Below are positions 1 to 7,481 of a stretch of DNA of 64,000 nt, piece by piece; position 1 is the stretch's first letter; each line of letters begins with the position of its first letter. Source of the DNA: CAZYBO01 sp964645205 (GTDB taxonomy: Bacteria; Pseudomonadota; Alphaproteobacteria; Rickettsiales; SXRF01); contig CAZYBO010000002.1 in the NCBI GenBank assembly GCA_964645205.1, positions 186,001-250,000 of the forward strand, given 5' to 3'. The notes under the pieces were generated by a model that worked only from the letters and a program-made list of their open reading frames with translations, was not told the origin of the DNA and searched no databases. The position numbers and the translations under genes were made by a program.

Positions 1-559
1 AACCGCCGAGGCCGAACGGATTGCCGATGGCGATCACCCAGTCGCCCACGCGCATCGCGTCGGAATCGCCGAGCGTTACGAAAGGCAGGTCCTTTTTCGC
101 TTCCACTTTCAGCAGCGCGAGGTCGGTTTTCTTGTCGCGGCCGACGATGGCGGCTTTGTATTTCGTGTTGTCGGTGAGCGTGACGGTCACTTCCTCGGCG
201 GCTTCCACCACATGGTTATTGGTGATGACATAACCCTTGGCGTCGATGATAAAGCCCGAGCCGAGTGAATACATGTCCTGCTCCGGCTCGTCCTTGCCGG
301 GGCGCTGGCCGAAGCGGTCGAAGAACTCACGGAACGGCTCGAATTCCGGACTGTCGGGCATATCCTGAAACGGCATGCCCATGAAGCCCTGCGCGCCTTT
401 GACTTTCTGGGTCGAGGAAATATTGACCACCGCCGGGGAGAGTTTTTCCACGAGATCGGCGAATCCGGCCGCAGGCGGCTGTTGCGCAAAGGCAGGCGGG
501 GTGAACGCGATGACGAAAGCCGCCATCCACAAGCGAAGGGAATTACGCGAATGTGTCAT
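1..559 (-). CDS. degP: DegP/HtrA-type periplasmic serine protease (N-terminal part)
   Basis: Partial gene; the 3' end lies outside the window. The 186 visible residues begin with a signal peptide (basic start, hydrophobic stretch ending PAFA-QQPP) and continue into a trypsin-like domain. The segment TNNHVVEAAEE carries the catalytic His and KTDLALLKV the catalytic Asp; the Ser (GNSGG) would lie past the edge. It is predicted to degrade or refold damaged periplasmic proteins. I chose the ATG at 559 because GGAG sits 9 nt upstream; an in-frame ATG at 574 is possible. The gene starts just after the hflC stop, so hflK-hflC-degP reads as one operon, a common alphaproteobacterial arrangement. The family assignment is secure; DegP versus another HtrA paralogue cannot be settled without the PDZ domains. 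Confidence 0.9.
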   Translation of the reverse strand, partial: MTHSRNSLRLWMAAFVIAFTPPAFAQQPPAAGFADLVEKLSPAVVNISSTQKVKGAQGFMGMPFQDMPDSPEFEPFREFFDRFGQRPGKDEPEQDMYSLGSGFIIDAKGYVITNNHVVEAAEEVTVTLTDNTKYKAAIVGRDKKTDLALLKVEAKKDLPFVTLGDSDAMRVGDWVIAIGNPFGLGG

Positions 560-577
560 ACGATGTAGCTCCATGGA

Positions 578-1462
578 TTATCTGGATGCGTTTTCGCCCT
601 TGCCGAACAGTTTTAGGAAATCGTTATCGGGCGAGAGCACCAAAGAGGTGTCTTTTTGCGAAAGGGTTTTGCGATAAGCCTGCATGGTGCGGTAGAACTG
701 GAAGAATTCCTCATCCTGCCCGAACGAGTCGGCGAATATTTTGGTTGCCTTGCCTTCGCCTTCGCCGCGCAATGTTTCGGCGGTCTTGCGCGCTTCGGCG
801 AGCAGGATCGTGCGTTCTTTATCCGCCTGCGAGCGGATTTTCTGCGCGTCCTCGGCACCTTTGGCGCGGAATTCCTTGGCTTCGCGTTCGCGTTCGGTCT
901 GCATCCGCTTGTAGATACCTTCCGAGTTGGCAGGCGGCAGATCGGCGCGCTTGATGCGCACGTCGACTACTTCAATGCCGAAGCCGCCCGTGTCTTTGCC
1001 CATCGCCTGCTCGTTGACCAGCGTGCGGATTTTCTGCATCACTTCCGGGCGTTTTTCCGAGATCACTTCCGACAGCGGCACGCTGCCCAGCACCTGACGC
1101 AGCGACGATTCGAGGATGGAATTGAGGCGCGAGCGCATGGTGCTTTCGTTAGCTACCGACTGCTTGAAGCGCAGCGGGTCGGTGATGCGGTAGCGCACGA
1201 ACGCGTCCACGATCAGGCGCTTCTGGTCGGAGGCGATGACTTCCTTCGGCTCGGCGTCGAAATCGATCAGGCGCTTGTCGAAAAATTCGACATTCTGGAG
1301 GAATGGCATTTTGAGTTTGAGGCCGGGCGTTTGTTCGGCGCGCACGGGCTTTCCGAATTGCAGCACCAGCGCCTGCTCGGTTTGCGAAACCACGAACAGC
1401 GCGTTCGACAGCAGGAAAATACCCGCGATGCCTAGTGTAAAGATCAGTGTGGAACGCTTCAT
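578..1462 (-). CDS. hflC: HflC, SPFH/band-7 subunit of the HflKC complex
   Basis: 294 aa, normal for HflC. One N-terminal membrane segment (about residues 6-28, signal anchor) is followed by a band 7/SPFH domain (about 25-190) and an Ala/Glu/Lys-rich coiled coil (REREAKEFRAKGAEDAQKIR). HflC pairs with HflK to form a periplasm-facing cage around the FtsH AAA protease and limits its access to membrane substrates. The start ATG overlaps the hflK stop by 4 nt (ATGA), which implies translational coupling and equal synthesis. The degP-like gene follows a few bases downstream. Confidence 0.96.
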   Translation of the reverse strand: MKRSTLIFTLGIAGIFLLSNALFVVSQTEQALVLQFGKPVRAEQTPGLKLKMPFLQNVEFFDKRLIDFDAEPKEVIASDQKRLIVDAFVRYRITDPLRFKQSVANESTMRSRLNSILESSLRQVLGSVPLSEVISEKRPEVMQKIRTLVNEQAMGKDTGGFGIEVVDVRIKRADLPPANSEGIYKRMQTEREREAKEFRAKGAEDAQKIRSQADKERTILLAEARKTAETLRGEGEGKATKIFADSFGQDEEFFQFYRTMQAYRKTLSQKDTSLVLSPDNDFLKLFGKGENASR

Positions 1463-2574
1463 TTCTTTTCCTCCTCAGCCTTGGGTTTCAGGCCGTTAAG
1501 CGGCAGGTAGGGCACGACGCCCGAGTTGCTCTTGCCGTCGATAATCACCTTGTTCATGCCCTGCAGGATTTCTTCCATCGTTTCCAGATAGATGCGTTTC
1601 TTGGTGATGTCGCGAGCCTGCTTGAATTCGTTATACACCGATGTAAAGCGCGCCGCCTCGCCCTGCGCGCGGGCGATGACTTCCTGCTTGTAGCCCTCGG
1701 CTTCGAGCACCATCTGCTGCGCCTGGCCGCGCGCTTTGGGCAGGATGTCGTTGCGGTAGGCTTCGGCCTGGTTGCGTGCGGTTTCTAAGTCGGCGCGCGC
1801 GGTTTGCACGTCGCGGAACGAATCGATCGCTTGCGCCGGTGGGTCGGCTTTCAGCAGGTTGACGCTTACGATTTCAATGCCCGCCTTGTAATGGTCGAGC
1901 GTATCCTGAAGCAGCTTTTTCGTATTCTGCTCCACCTGCAATTTCCCTTCCGCCAGCACGGTGGCGATATTGGTCTTGCCGATGATTTCGCGCATGGCGC
2001 TCTCGGATACGGCTTTCACCGTTTCTTCCGGGTTGCGCACGTTAAACAGGAAATCCGGCGCGCTGCTGATTTTCCACTGCACTTCAAAGGTCACGTCCAC
2101 GATGTTTTCGTCGCCGGTGAGCATCAGCCCTTCTTGCGCGGTCGGGGTGTCGCCCTTGGCACGGCCGGAACCCGAATAGTAGCCGATCTCGACGCGGTTG
2201 ACGGCGGTGACCTTAGGCGTGGCCGCCGATTCGATCGGGTAGGGTAGGTGGTAGTTCATGCCGGAAGCGGTGGTGCGGTTATAGGCGCCGAAGCGCAGCA
2301 CCACGCCTTGCTCGTCGGCCTTCACGAAATAAATGCCCGACGACAGCCACAGCACAACACCCACGGCCACCACCAGCAATATTCCTTTTTTGCCGTCATT
2401 ATCTCCGCCTTTGAACATGCGGTTGAGCGTGTCCTGGCCGCGCTTGACCCATTCGTCGAGGTCGGGCGGCTGCGGGGCATTGTTGCCTCCGCCGGAATTA
2501 CCTCCACCGGACGGTTTCCCCCACGGACCCTGATTGTCTCCGCCTTGCCAGCCGCCTTTATCGCCCCATGCCAT
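1459..2574 (-). CDS. hflK: HflK, SPFH/band-7 subunit of the HflKC complex
   Basis: 371 aa. The Gly/Asn/Pro-rich cytoplasmic leader (residues 1-60, beginning MAWGDKGGWQGG) is typical of HflK. A single TM helix (about 64-84) and an SPFH domain follow, then a long charged helix (ARADLETARNQAEAYRNDI) and a tail ending in Lys/Glu. It is the first gene of the hflK-hflC-degP operon and is divergent from mrp across 66 bp. A TATAAT-like sequence on the minus strand at about 2609-2614 could be its -10 box, but I found no well-spaced -35. Confidence 0.96.
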   Translation of the reverse strand: MAWGDKGGWQGGDNQGPWGKPSGGGNSGGGNNAPQPPDLDEWVKRGQDTLNRMFKGGDNDGKKGILLVVAVGVVLWLSSGIYFVKADEQGVVLRFGAYNRTTASGMNYHLPYPIESAATPKVTAVNRVEIGYYSGSGRAKGDTPTAQEGLMLTGDENIVDVTFEVQWKISSAPDFLFNVRNPEETVKAVSESAMREIIGKTNIATVLAEGKLQVEQNTKKLLQDTLDHYKAGIEIVSVNLLKADPPAQAIDSFRDVQTARADLETARNQAEAYRNDILPKARGQAQQMVLEAEGYKQEVIARAQGEAARFTSVYNEFKQARDITKKRIYLETMEEILQGMNKVIIDGKSNSGVVPYLPLNGLKPKAEEEKK

Positions 2575-2640
2575 AATCTACCCTTCGCGTTTGTCTGAAT
2601 GTGCATTATATAGGGGCAGAGTATGGGAGATTGCAAGTAG

Positions 2641-3639
2641 ATGTCATTGGCAAAAGAACAGGTGATCGCCGCCCTGCGGACGGTAGGCGACCCCGATAGC
2701 GGGCGGGACGTGGTCGAAACCGGGCTGGTTTCGGGGATCGCCGTGAAGGACGGCAAGGTCGGCTTCATGCTGTCCATAGACCCGAAGGATAAAGGGCGCA
2801 TGGAAAGGTTGCGCGCAGCATGCGAAGCGACGGTGGCTGCGCTTCCCGGCGTTACAGGCGTTACGGCGGTGTTGACTGCGCATGCGGATCAACCCGCGGC
2901 GCAGCCGGAAGCGCGCAAGCCCGCCCAGTGGAACACTACCCCGCTTGAGTATGTAGGAAAAATCATCGCCGTGGCATCCGGCAAGGGCGGCGTCGGAAAA
3001 TCCACCACTGCCGTCAACCTCGCGCTCGCCCTGCAGCGCATGGGCAAATCCGCCGGGTTGCTGGATGCGGATATTTACGGCCCTTCCGTCCCGCGCATGA
3101 TGGGGCTCTCCGGCCAGCCGAACATCGCGGATGGGAAAATGGTGCCGCTGGAAAATCACGGTGTGCGCTGCATGTCGATGGGCTTCATCACCGGCGACGA
3201 GGCCGCCATTATGCGCGGCCCCATGATTAGCAAATCATTACAACAATTGTTGCGCGCCACGCGCTGGGGCACTGCGCAATCCCCGCTCGATACGCTCTTC
3301 GTAGACATGCCGCCCGGCACCGGCGACATCCATCTTTCCATGGCGCAGCAGGTGCCGCTGTCGGGCGCGATCATCGTCACCACCCCGCAGGAAGTAGCCC
3401 TGCTCGACGCGCGCAAATGCCTCATCATGTTCCAGAAAGTGAACGTGCCGGTGCTCGGCGTCGTCGAAAACATGAGCGGCTCCATCTTCGGCGCCGGCGG
3501 CGGCAAAAAACTTGCGGATGAATTTGGTGTGCCGTTGTTAGGCACGGTGGCGATGGACGCGGCGATTTGTGCGGCGGGCGATGCGGGGGTTGGGTATGCG
3601 GCGGAGGTGTATGATAAGATAGCGCGTGTTCTAATCTAG
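2641..3639 (+). CDS. mrp: Mrp/ApbC-family P-loop ATPase (Fe-S carrier family), CxxC motif missing
   Basis: 332 aa. An N-terminal MIP18/DUF59-like domain (about 1-85; EQVIAALRTVGDPDSGRDVV) is followed by a MinD-type ATPase with deviant Walker A GKGGVGKSTTAVNLA (about 114-128), DADIYGPS, and PPGTGDIH. Family members normally load or carry 4Fe-4S clusters using a conserved C-P-x-C placed after ENMS. Here the sequence runs ENMSGSIFGAGGG (about residue 275), so that Cys pair and about 10 surrounding residues are absent. Nucleotide-binding motifs are intact. It may therefore act differently from a standard Fe-S carrier, or use other ligands. The gene stands alone, divergent from hflK and convergent with hppD. 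Confidence 0.9.
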   Translation: MSLAKEQVIAALRTVGDPDSGRDVVETGLVSGIAVKDGKVGFMLSIDPKDKGRMERLRAACEATVAALPGVTGVTAVLTAHADQPAAQPEARKPAQWNTTPLEYVGKIIAVASGKGGVGKSTTAVNLALALQRMGKSAGLLDADIYGPSVPRMMGLSGQPNIADGKMVPLENHGVRCMSMGFITGDEAAIMRGPMISKSLQQLLRATRWGTAQSPLDTLFVDMPPGTGDIHLSMAQQVPLSGAIIVTTPQEVALLDARKCLIMFQKVNVPVLGVVENMSGSIFGAGGGKKLADEFGVPLLGTVAMDAAICAAGDAGVGYAAEVYDKIARVLI

Positions 3640-3642
3640 CTT

Positions 3643-3725
3643 GTCATGCCAGCGTAGGCTGGCATCCACGTTTATCAACTTCCGGCAACGCGTAAGGTGT
3701 GGATCCCGGCCTTCGCCGGGATGAC
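3643..3725. repeat. REP-like palindromic intergenic element (83 bp)
   Basis: Two 27-bp arms (3643-3669 and 3699-3725) are imperfect inverted copies of each other (GTCATGCCAGCGTAGGC versus GTCATCCCGGCGAAGGC on the opposite strand). Each arm also folds on itself (GCCAGCG/GCTGGC; CCCGGC/GCCGGG). This GTCAT..CC.GCG.A.GC.GG.ATCCA pattern is a widespread non-coding palindrome type in Proteobacteria. It fills the gap between the convergent genes mrp and hppD, ends 3 bp from the hppD stop, and could act as a bidirectional terminator or transcript stabiliser. Confidence 0.75.
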
Positions 3726-3727
3726 GG

Positions 3728-4783
3728 TTACAACGTCCCCCGCCTAACCTGATCTTCCTCCATCGACTCGAACAGCGCTTTGAAATTCCCCTCGCCGAAG
3801 CCTTCGTCGCCTTTGCGTTGGATGATTTCAAAGAAGATGGGGCCGATGACGGTGGCGGTAAAGATTTGCAGCAGGATGCCGCCATTTTCGGTCGGCGCCC
3901 CATCCATCAATATCCCTAGTTTTTTGAGCTGGGCGATGCTTTCGCCGTGGCGGGGCAGGCGCGTGTCGAGCTTGTCGTAGTAGGTCGCAGGCGGCGGTTC
4001 CATGAAACGTATGCCGCGCGATTTGAGGTTCTCTACGCTTGCATAAATATCCTCGGTGGACAGCGCGATATGCTGGATGCCTTCGCCCTTATACTCGCGC
4101 AGATATTCCTCGATCTGCGATTTGTCGTCGGCGGATTCGTTGATGGGGATGCGGATTTTCCCGCACGGGCTGGTCATCGCCTTGCTTTTCAGGCCGGTGA
4201 GCTTGCCTTCAATGTCGAAATAGCGGATTTCGCGGAAGTTGAACACGCGCTGGTAAAACCCCGCCCATTCGTCCATGTGCCCGCGATAGACGTTGTGCGT
4301 CAGGTGATCGATAGCGGCAAGCCCGCAACCCGTCGGGCGCTGGTCAACGCCGGGAAGGGGGATGAAATCCACGTCGTAAATCGAATGTTCGCCGTAGCGA
4401 TCCACCAGATAGAGCAAACTGCCGCCGATGCCGCGAATCGCGGGAATGTGCAGTTCCATCGCGCCGACTTTCGATTCCACCACTTCCAGCCCGAGTTCTT
4501 TCGCGCGCTTGATAGCGGCGGAGATGTTCTTCACGCGAAACGCCATGGCGTTGGCCGATGCGCCGTGCGCGCTGTAGAAACCCTCGGCGTGGCTTTCGCG
4601 TTCGGCGTTGAGGATGAAATTAATGTCGCCCTGCCGCCAGAGCTGCACGTTTTTCGAGCGGTGATGCGCCACGCGCGAAAATCCCATCTGTGCGAACAGC
4701 GCTTCCAGCGGCGCCGGATCGAGCGCGGCGTATTCGATGAACTCGAATCCGTCCGTGCCCATGGGGTTGGTGGTGTCGCTCAT
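3728..4783 (-). CDS. hppD: 4-hydroxyphenylpyruvate dioxygenase
   Basis: 351 aa from the ATG at 4783 (MSDTTNPMGTDGFEF); the reading frame runs open upstream, but this start matches the family and has AAGGA upstream. The enzyme converts 4-hydroxyphenylpyruvate to homogentisate with Fe(II) and O2 in tyrosine breakdown. Two vicinal-oxygen-chelate domains are visible. Iron ligands are the His in AAIDHLTHNVYRG (about 158), the His in GEGIQHIALSTEDI (about 236) and the Glu in GPIFFEIIQRKG (about 317); the C-terminal GFGEGNFKALFES motif is intact. The start overlaps the stop of the GNAT gene by 4 nt. phhA, which makes tyrosine from phenylalanine, is divergent just beyond. Confidence 0.95.
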   Translation of the reverse strand: MSDTTNPMGTDGFEFIEYAALDPAPLEALFAQMGFSRVAHHRSKNVQLWRQGDINFILNAERESHAEGFYSAHGASANAMAFRVKNISAAIKRAKELGLEVVESKVGAMELHIPAIRGIGGSLLYLVDRYGEHSIYDVDFIPLPGVDQRPTGCGLAAIDHLTHNVYRGHMDEWAGFYQRVFNFREIRYFDIEGKLTGLKSKAMTSPCGKIRIPINESADDKSQIEEYLREYKGEGIQHIALSTEDIYASVENLKSRGIRFMEPPPATYYDKLDTRLPRHGESIAQLKKLGILMDGAPTENGGILLQIFTATVIGPIFFEIIQRKGDEGFGEGNFKALFESMEEDQVRRGTL

Positions 4784-5217
4784 GCCAGATCCTTGGTGAA
4801 GTGATAGCCATATATGACATAGCCTTCGCGGAAATAAAAGCGGTGCGAGGGGTAATTGTAGGTATAGCTGTCGAGCACGGCGATGGCGCATTTTTGCCGC
4901 TTGCCTTCTTTTTCCACCCACGCGACGAGTTGTTTGCCCACGCCTTTGCTGCGGACATTTTTATCGACGACGAGATTGTCGATGTCGATATATTTGCCGC
5001 ACCAGAAGCGCCAGCCGATCCAGAATCCCACCAGCCCGACCATCGCATCGTCTGCGTACGCTGCGGCGCAGCGATAGCCTTTTTCGCGCATGGCGGCGAG
5101 CGTTTCGGTAAATTCCTTGCGCGTCATTTTGGGGTTGGCCTGCTTGACGAGGCGGTACATGGAAAGCCATTCGGCGTTGGAGGTCAGTTCACGGATGAGG
5201 AGGGATTTCGAGCGCAT
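4780..5217 (-). CDS. GNAT-family N-acetyltransferase
   Basis: 145 aa. The GNAT fold is supported by NLVVDKNVRSKGVGKQLVAWVEKEGKRQKC (motif A with Q/R-x-x-G-x-G/A, here RSKGVG) and the C-terminal strand region NYPSHRFYFREGYVIYGYHFTK. Such enzymes transfer an acetyl group from acetyl-CoA to a small-molecule amine or protein; the substrate is not evident. It is translationally coupled to hppD (ATGA overlap at 4780-4783) and divergent from phhA across only 34 bp. Coupling to hppD suggests co-expression during aromatic amino-acid breakdown, but that is inference. Confidence 0.88.
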   Translation of the reverse strand: MRSKSLLIRELTSNAEWLSMYRLVKQANPKMTRKEFTETLAAMREKGYRCAAAYADDAMVGLVGFWIGWRFWCGKYIDIDNLVVDKNVRSKGVGKQLVAWVEKEGKRQKCAIAVLDSYTYNYPSHRFYFREGYVIYGYHFTKDLA

Positions 5218-5251
5218 GGATTTTCTATTATGGATAGGTTACAATGGGGAC

Positions 5252-6094
5252 ATGATGCGAGCAGATGTCCACCCACCCGGCATGCGTGCCGATTATACGT
5301 TCGATTTCGACCCGGCGCAATACACGGATGCGGATCACGCGCTCTGGCACACGCTCTGCGAGCGTCAGAAGCCGTTGCTGAAGGGGCGCGCCTGCCGCGA
5401 ATATCTTGAGGCGATCGACCATCTTGGCGTGTTGACGCAGGGCGGAATTCCTGATTGGCGGCGCATCTCCGACCTTCTGGAGAAGGCCACGGGCTGGCAG
5501 CTGGTGGTGGTTCCCGGCCTCGTTCCGGGGGAAATTTTCCTCACCCACCTGTCCAAGCGCCAGTTCCCGGTGACGTGGTGGATTCGCGAGGAAGCCAAGA
5601 TCGATTACCTGCAAGAGCCTGATATATTTCATGATTTATTCGGCCATGTGCCGCTGCTGGCCAATCCGGTATTCGCCGATTATTTGCAGCAGTTCGGGCG
5701 CGGGGCGGTCAAAGCCGAGGGGTTAGGGGCGGGCGATCTTCTCGGGCGGCTCTACTGGTTCACGGTGGAATTCGGCCTTATCAACACCGACGAAGGCTTG
5801 CGGATTTACGGCTCAGGCATCGTGTCCTCGGCGAAGGAATCCATCTACGCGCTGGAAAGCCCAAAACCCAACCGCATCGGTTTCGACCTCATGCGCATGA
5901 TGCGCAGCGACTACCGTATCGACGATGTGCAGAAAACCTATTTCGTGATCGACAGTTTCGAGCAGCTATTTGAAGAAACCCGTCCCGACTTCACCGATTA
6001 CTACGCAAAACTGAAGGGGCTGCCGCTTATTCCCGAAGGTGCGATTATCGCGACAGACCGCGTGCTTCACCGAGGAGTCCATACTTCCCTCTAG
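5252..6094 (+). CDS. phhA: Phenylalanine 4-monooxygenase (pterin-dependent)
   Basis: 280 aa from the ATG at 5252 (GGGGA just upstream; ATG at 5255 is equally possible); upstream in-frame codons run through the GNAT gene and are rejected. It hydroxylates phenylalanine to tyrosine with tetrahydrobiopterin and non-haem iron. The metal site is plain: PDIFHDLFGHVPLL provides two His (about 126 and 131) and YWFTVEFGLI the Glu (about 172). The single catalytic domain without an N-terminal ACT domain is the bacterial form. With hppD next door this makes a Phe to Tyr to homogentisate module; the transaminase and later steps are not in the window. Its 3' end overlaps the convergent gene at 6045 by 50 bp. 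Confidence 0.95.
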   Translation: MMRADVHPPGMRADYTFDFDPAQYTDADHALWHTLCERQKPLLKGRACREYLEAIDHLGVLTQGGIPDWRRISDLLEKATGWQLVVVPGLVPGEIFLTHLSKRQFPVTWWIREEAKIDYLQEPDIFHDLFGHVPLLANPVFADYLQQFGRGAVKAEGLGAGDLLGRLYWFTVEFGLINTDEGLRIYGSGIVSSAKESIYALESPKPNRIGFDLMRMMRSDYRIDDVQKTYFVIDSFEQLFEETRPDFTDYYAKLKGLPLIPEGAIIATDRVLHRGVHTSL

Positions 6095-7433
6095 GGTTTA
6101 ACTCCGCCCTGATGGTTCGCATGCCGGCGTCGAGGTCGGGCAGGGCTTCCGCGTGGATGTAAACCGTATCAGTCCTGCGGTGCGAAGAAATGGAAATATA
6201 GCTTTCATTTACCATCTGCTTTGCCTGCTCAGGCTGCATTCCTGATGCTTCCAGGCTGCGGATTTTTGCATCGCGCACCTCATGGATAAGCTGCATGATT
6301 TTTAGCCTAAATCTTTTATCGTATAGATCATGGTTATGAATATCGTAGCGCCTCGCCAGCATTAATAAACCGTATTGCTTTCCCGGGCCGGACGGCACGA
6401 ACTGTGCCGCCAGTTCTTTCATAGGTGCGTCGAGGGCGGCAATGGCGGCGGGATAGATATCCAGGCTATGCAGGTCGTGTGACTCTCTATCGTAGGCGAT
6501 GTAATCAGCTCCCACTTCCATTGCCGCCAGCGCGTGCGAGAATTTTTGCTCGCTCATGCGTCGCCCTATCTCATCGTTCCTTGCCTTTTCAATGATGGCG
6601 ACGATGCTTTTGAACCGGTCCCCCCGGCATCTATCGTAGCTGAGGTGGTAATTCGCAAGCAACTTGCTAAGGCCGATGCGCCGGTGTTTCAATTCCTTGG
6701 TGCGTGTCAGCTCCGCGACAAGGTCGGCCTGTGCGTCCGGGCTGAGATCTATCCATATGGCGACTTGGCGTGGTTTTTTGTCCCATTCGGTATGTTCTTT
6801 TTTGAGCATAACAATGTGCACGTAATGTTCATGGCATGAAGCCTTGGCTTCTTCTTCCGTCGCGCCGTGCTGCATGGCGCGGTGGATATAGCGTGCCTGT
6901 ATGCGCTCGAGGCCTTTGTTGGACAAGTTATGAGATCCAATATGTTGCCCACGCAATAGATGAGTCATCGTTTTCCAACCGAGGCTCATGCGCAAATTGT
7001 GCATCACGCGCTCGGTGATGGTGCTCGGACCTTCCTTGCCAAGCGCTATCATCTGTAGTTTCTCGGTGGTTACGCGCGTGGTGGTATTATCGATATCGTC
7101 TCCCCAATCAGTGTTGGGGTTGATTGTTATTTCACCGGAAAAAGCGGCGGCTTTTGGTTTCAGTGCCACTTCGTCGAGGATATGGGCGAACGTTTCTACC
7201 AATTGCTTGCGCGGGGCGTCTTCCTTCAGGGGCGAGGGACGTTCCATGACCTCTTCGGCGGCGCGGATGGCGTTGAAAATGGTGGCGCTCTGCACTGTTT
7301 CATCGGCAAGCAGCGCCTGCTGGTTCAGCACGCCGTCATGCTTGATGGCGTCGCGCACATACCACAGCAAGCCTGCGCTGCTGTCGGCATGAGCGCGGTG
7401 GGGAAGGTAGGGCTTAGGTGTATGGTGGGTCAT
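6045..7433 (-). CDS. Unknown repeat protein, paralogue of the upstream gene
   Basis: 462 aa; I do not recognise the family. No signal peptide or TM segment is seen, so it is probably cytoplasmic. An N-terminal region of about 190 residues (MTHHTPKPYLPHRAHADS; LLADETV; TERVMHNLRMSLGW) matches the protein encoded at 7482-9176. About three copies of a repeat of roughly 90-105 residues follow, each with the pattern I-x-x-x-R-x-x-(E/K)-I, then A-x-x-M-V-x-x-(S/A)-YI-x-I, then IYP-x-A, and a closing (G/Y)-LL-x-(L/E)-A. It lies 48 bp behind its paralogue on the same strand. There is no clear Shine-Dalgarno sequence, so translation may depend on upstream genes. Its last 50 bp overlap phhA. Confidence 0.75.
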   Translation of the reverse strand: MTHHTPKPYLPHRAHADSSAGLLWYVRDAIKHDGVLNQQALLADETVQSATIFNAIRAAEEVMERPSPLKEDAPRKQLVETFAHILDEVALKPKAAAFSGEITINPNTDWGDDIDNTTTRVTTEKLQMIALGKEGPSTITERVMHNLRMSLGWKTMTHLLRGQHIGSHNLSNKGLERIQARYIHRAMQHGATEEEAKASCHEHYVHIVMLKKEHTEWDKKPRQVAIWIDLSPDAQADLVAELTRTKELKHRRIGLSKLLANYHLSYDRCRGDRFKSIVAIIEKARNDEIGRRMSEQKFSHALAAMEVGADYIAYDRESHDLHSLDIYPAAIAALDAPMKELAAQFVPSGPGKQYGLLMLARRYDIHNHDLYDKRFRLKIMQLIHEVRDAKIRSLEASGMQPEQAKQMVNESYISISSHRRTDTVYIHAEALPDLDAGMRTIRAELNPRGKYGLLGEARGLSR

Positions 7434-7481
7434 AAGTTAACGATATTAACGTATCGGGCGGAGCCGTACAAGTACGTTAAT

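Noticed and set aside
656..1435. Long plus-strand frame opposite hflC, and a similar one opposite hflK (1804-2247).
   Set aside because: Both are shadows of strongly supported minus-strand genes, with His/Arg/Phe-rich composition typical of antisense frames in GC-rich DNA.
3728..4921. Longer hppD frame starting at 4921.
   Set aside because: The extra 46 residues overlap the GNAT gene, are rich in Arg/His/Cys and do not resemble the family; ATG 4783 has a ribosome-binding site.
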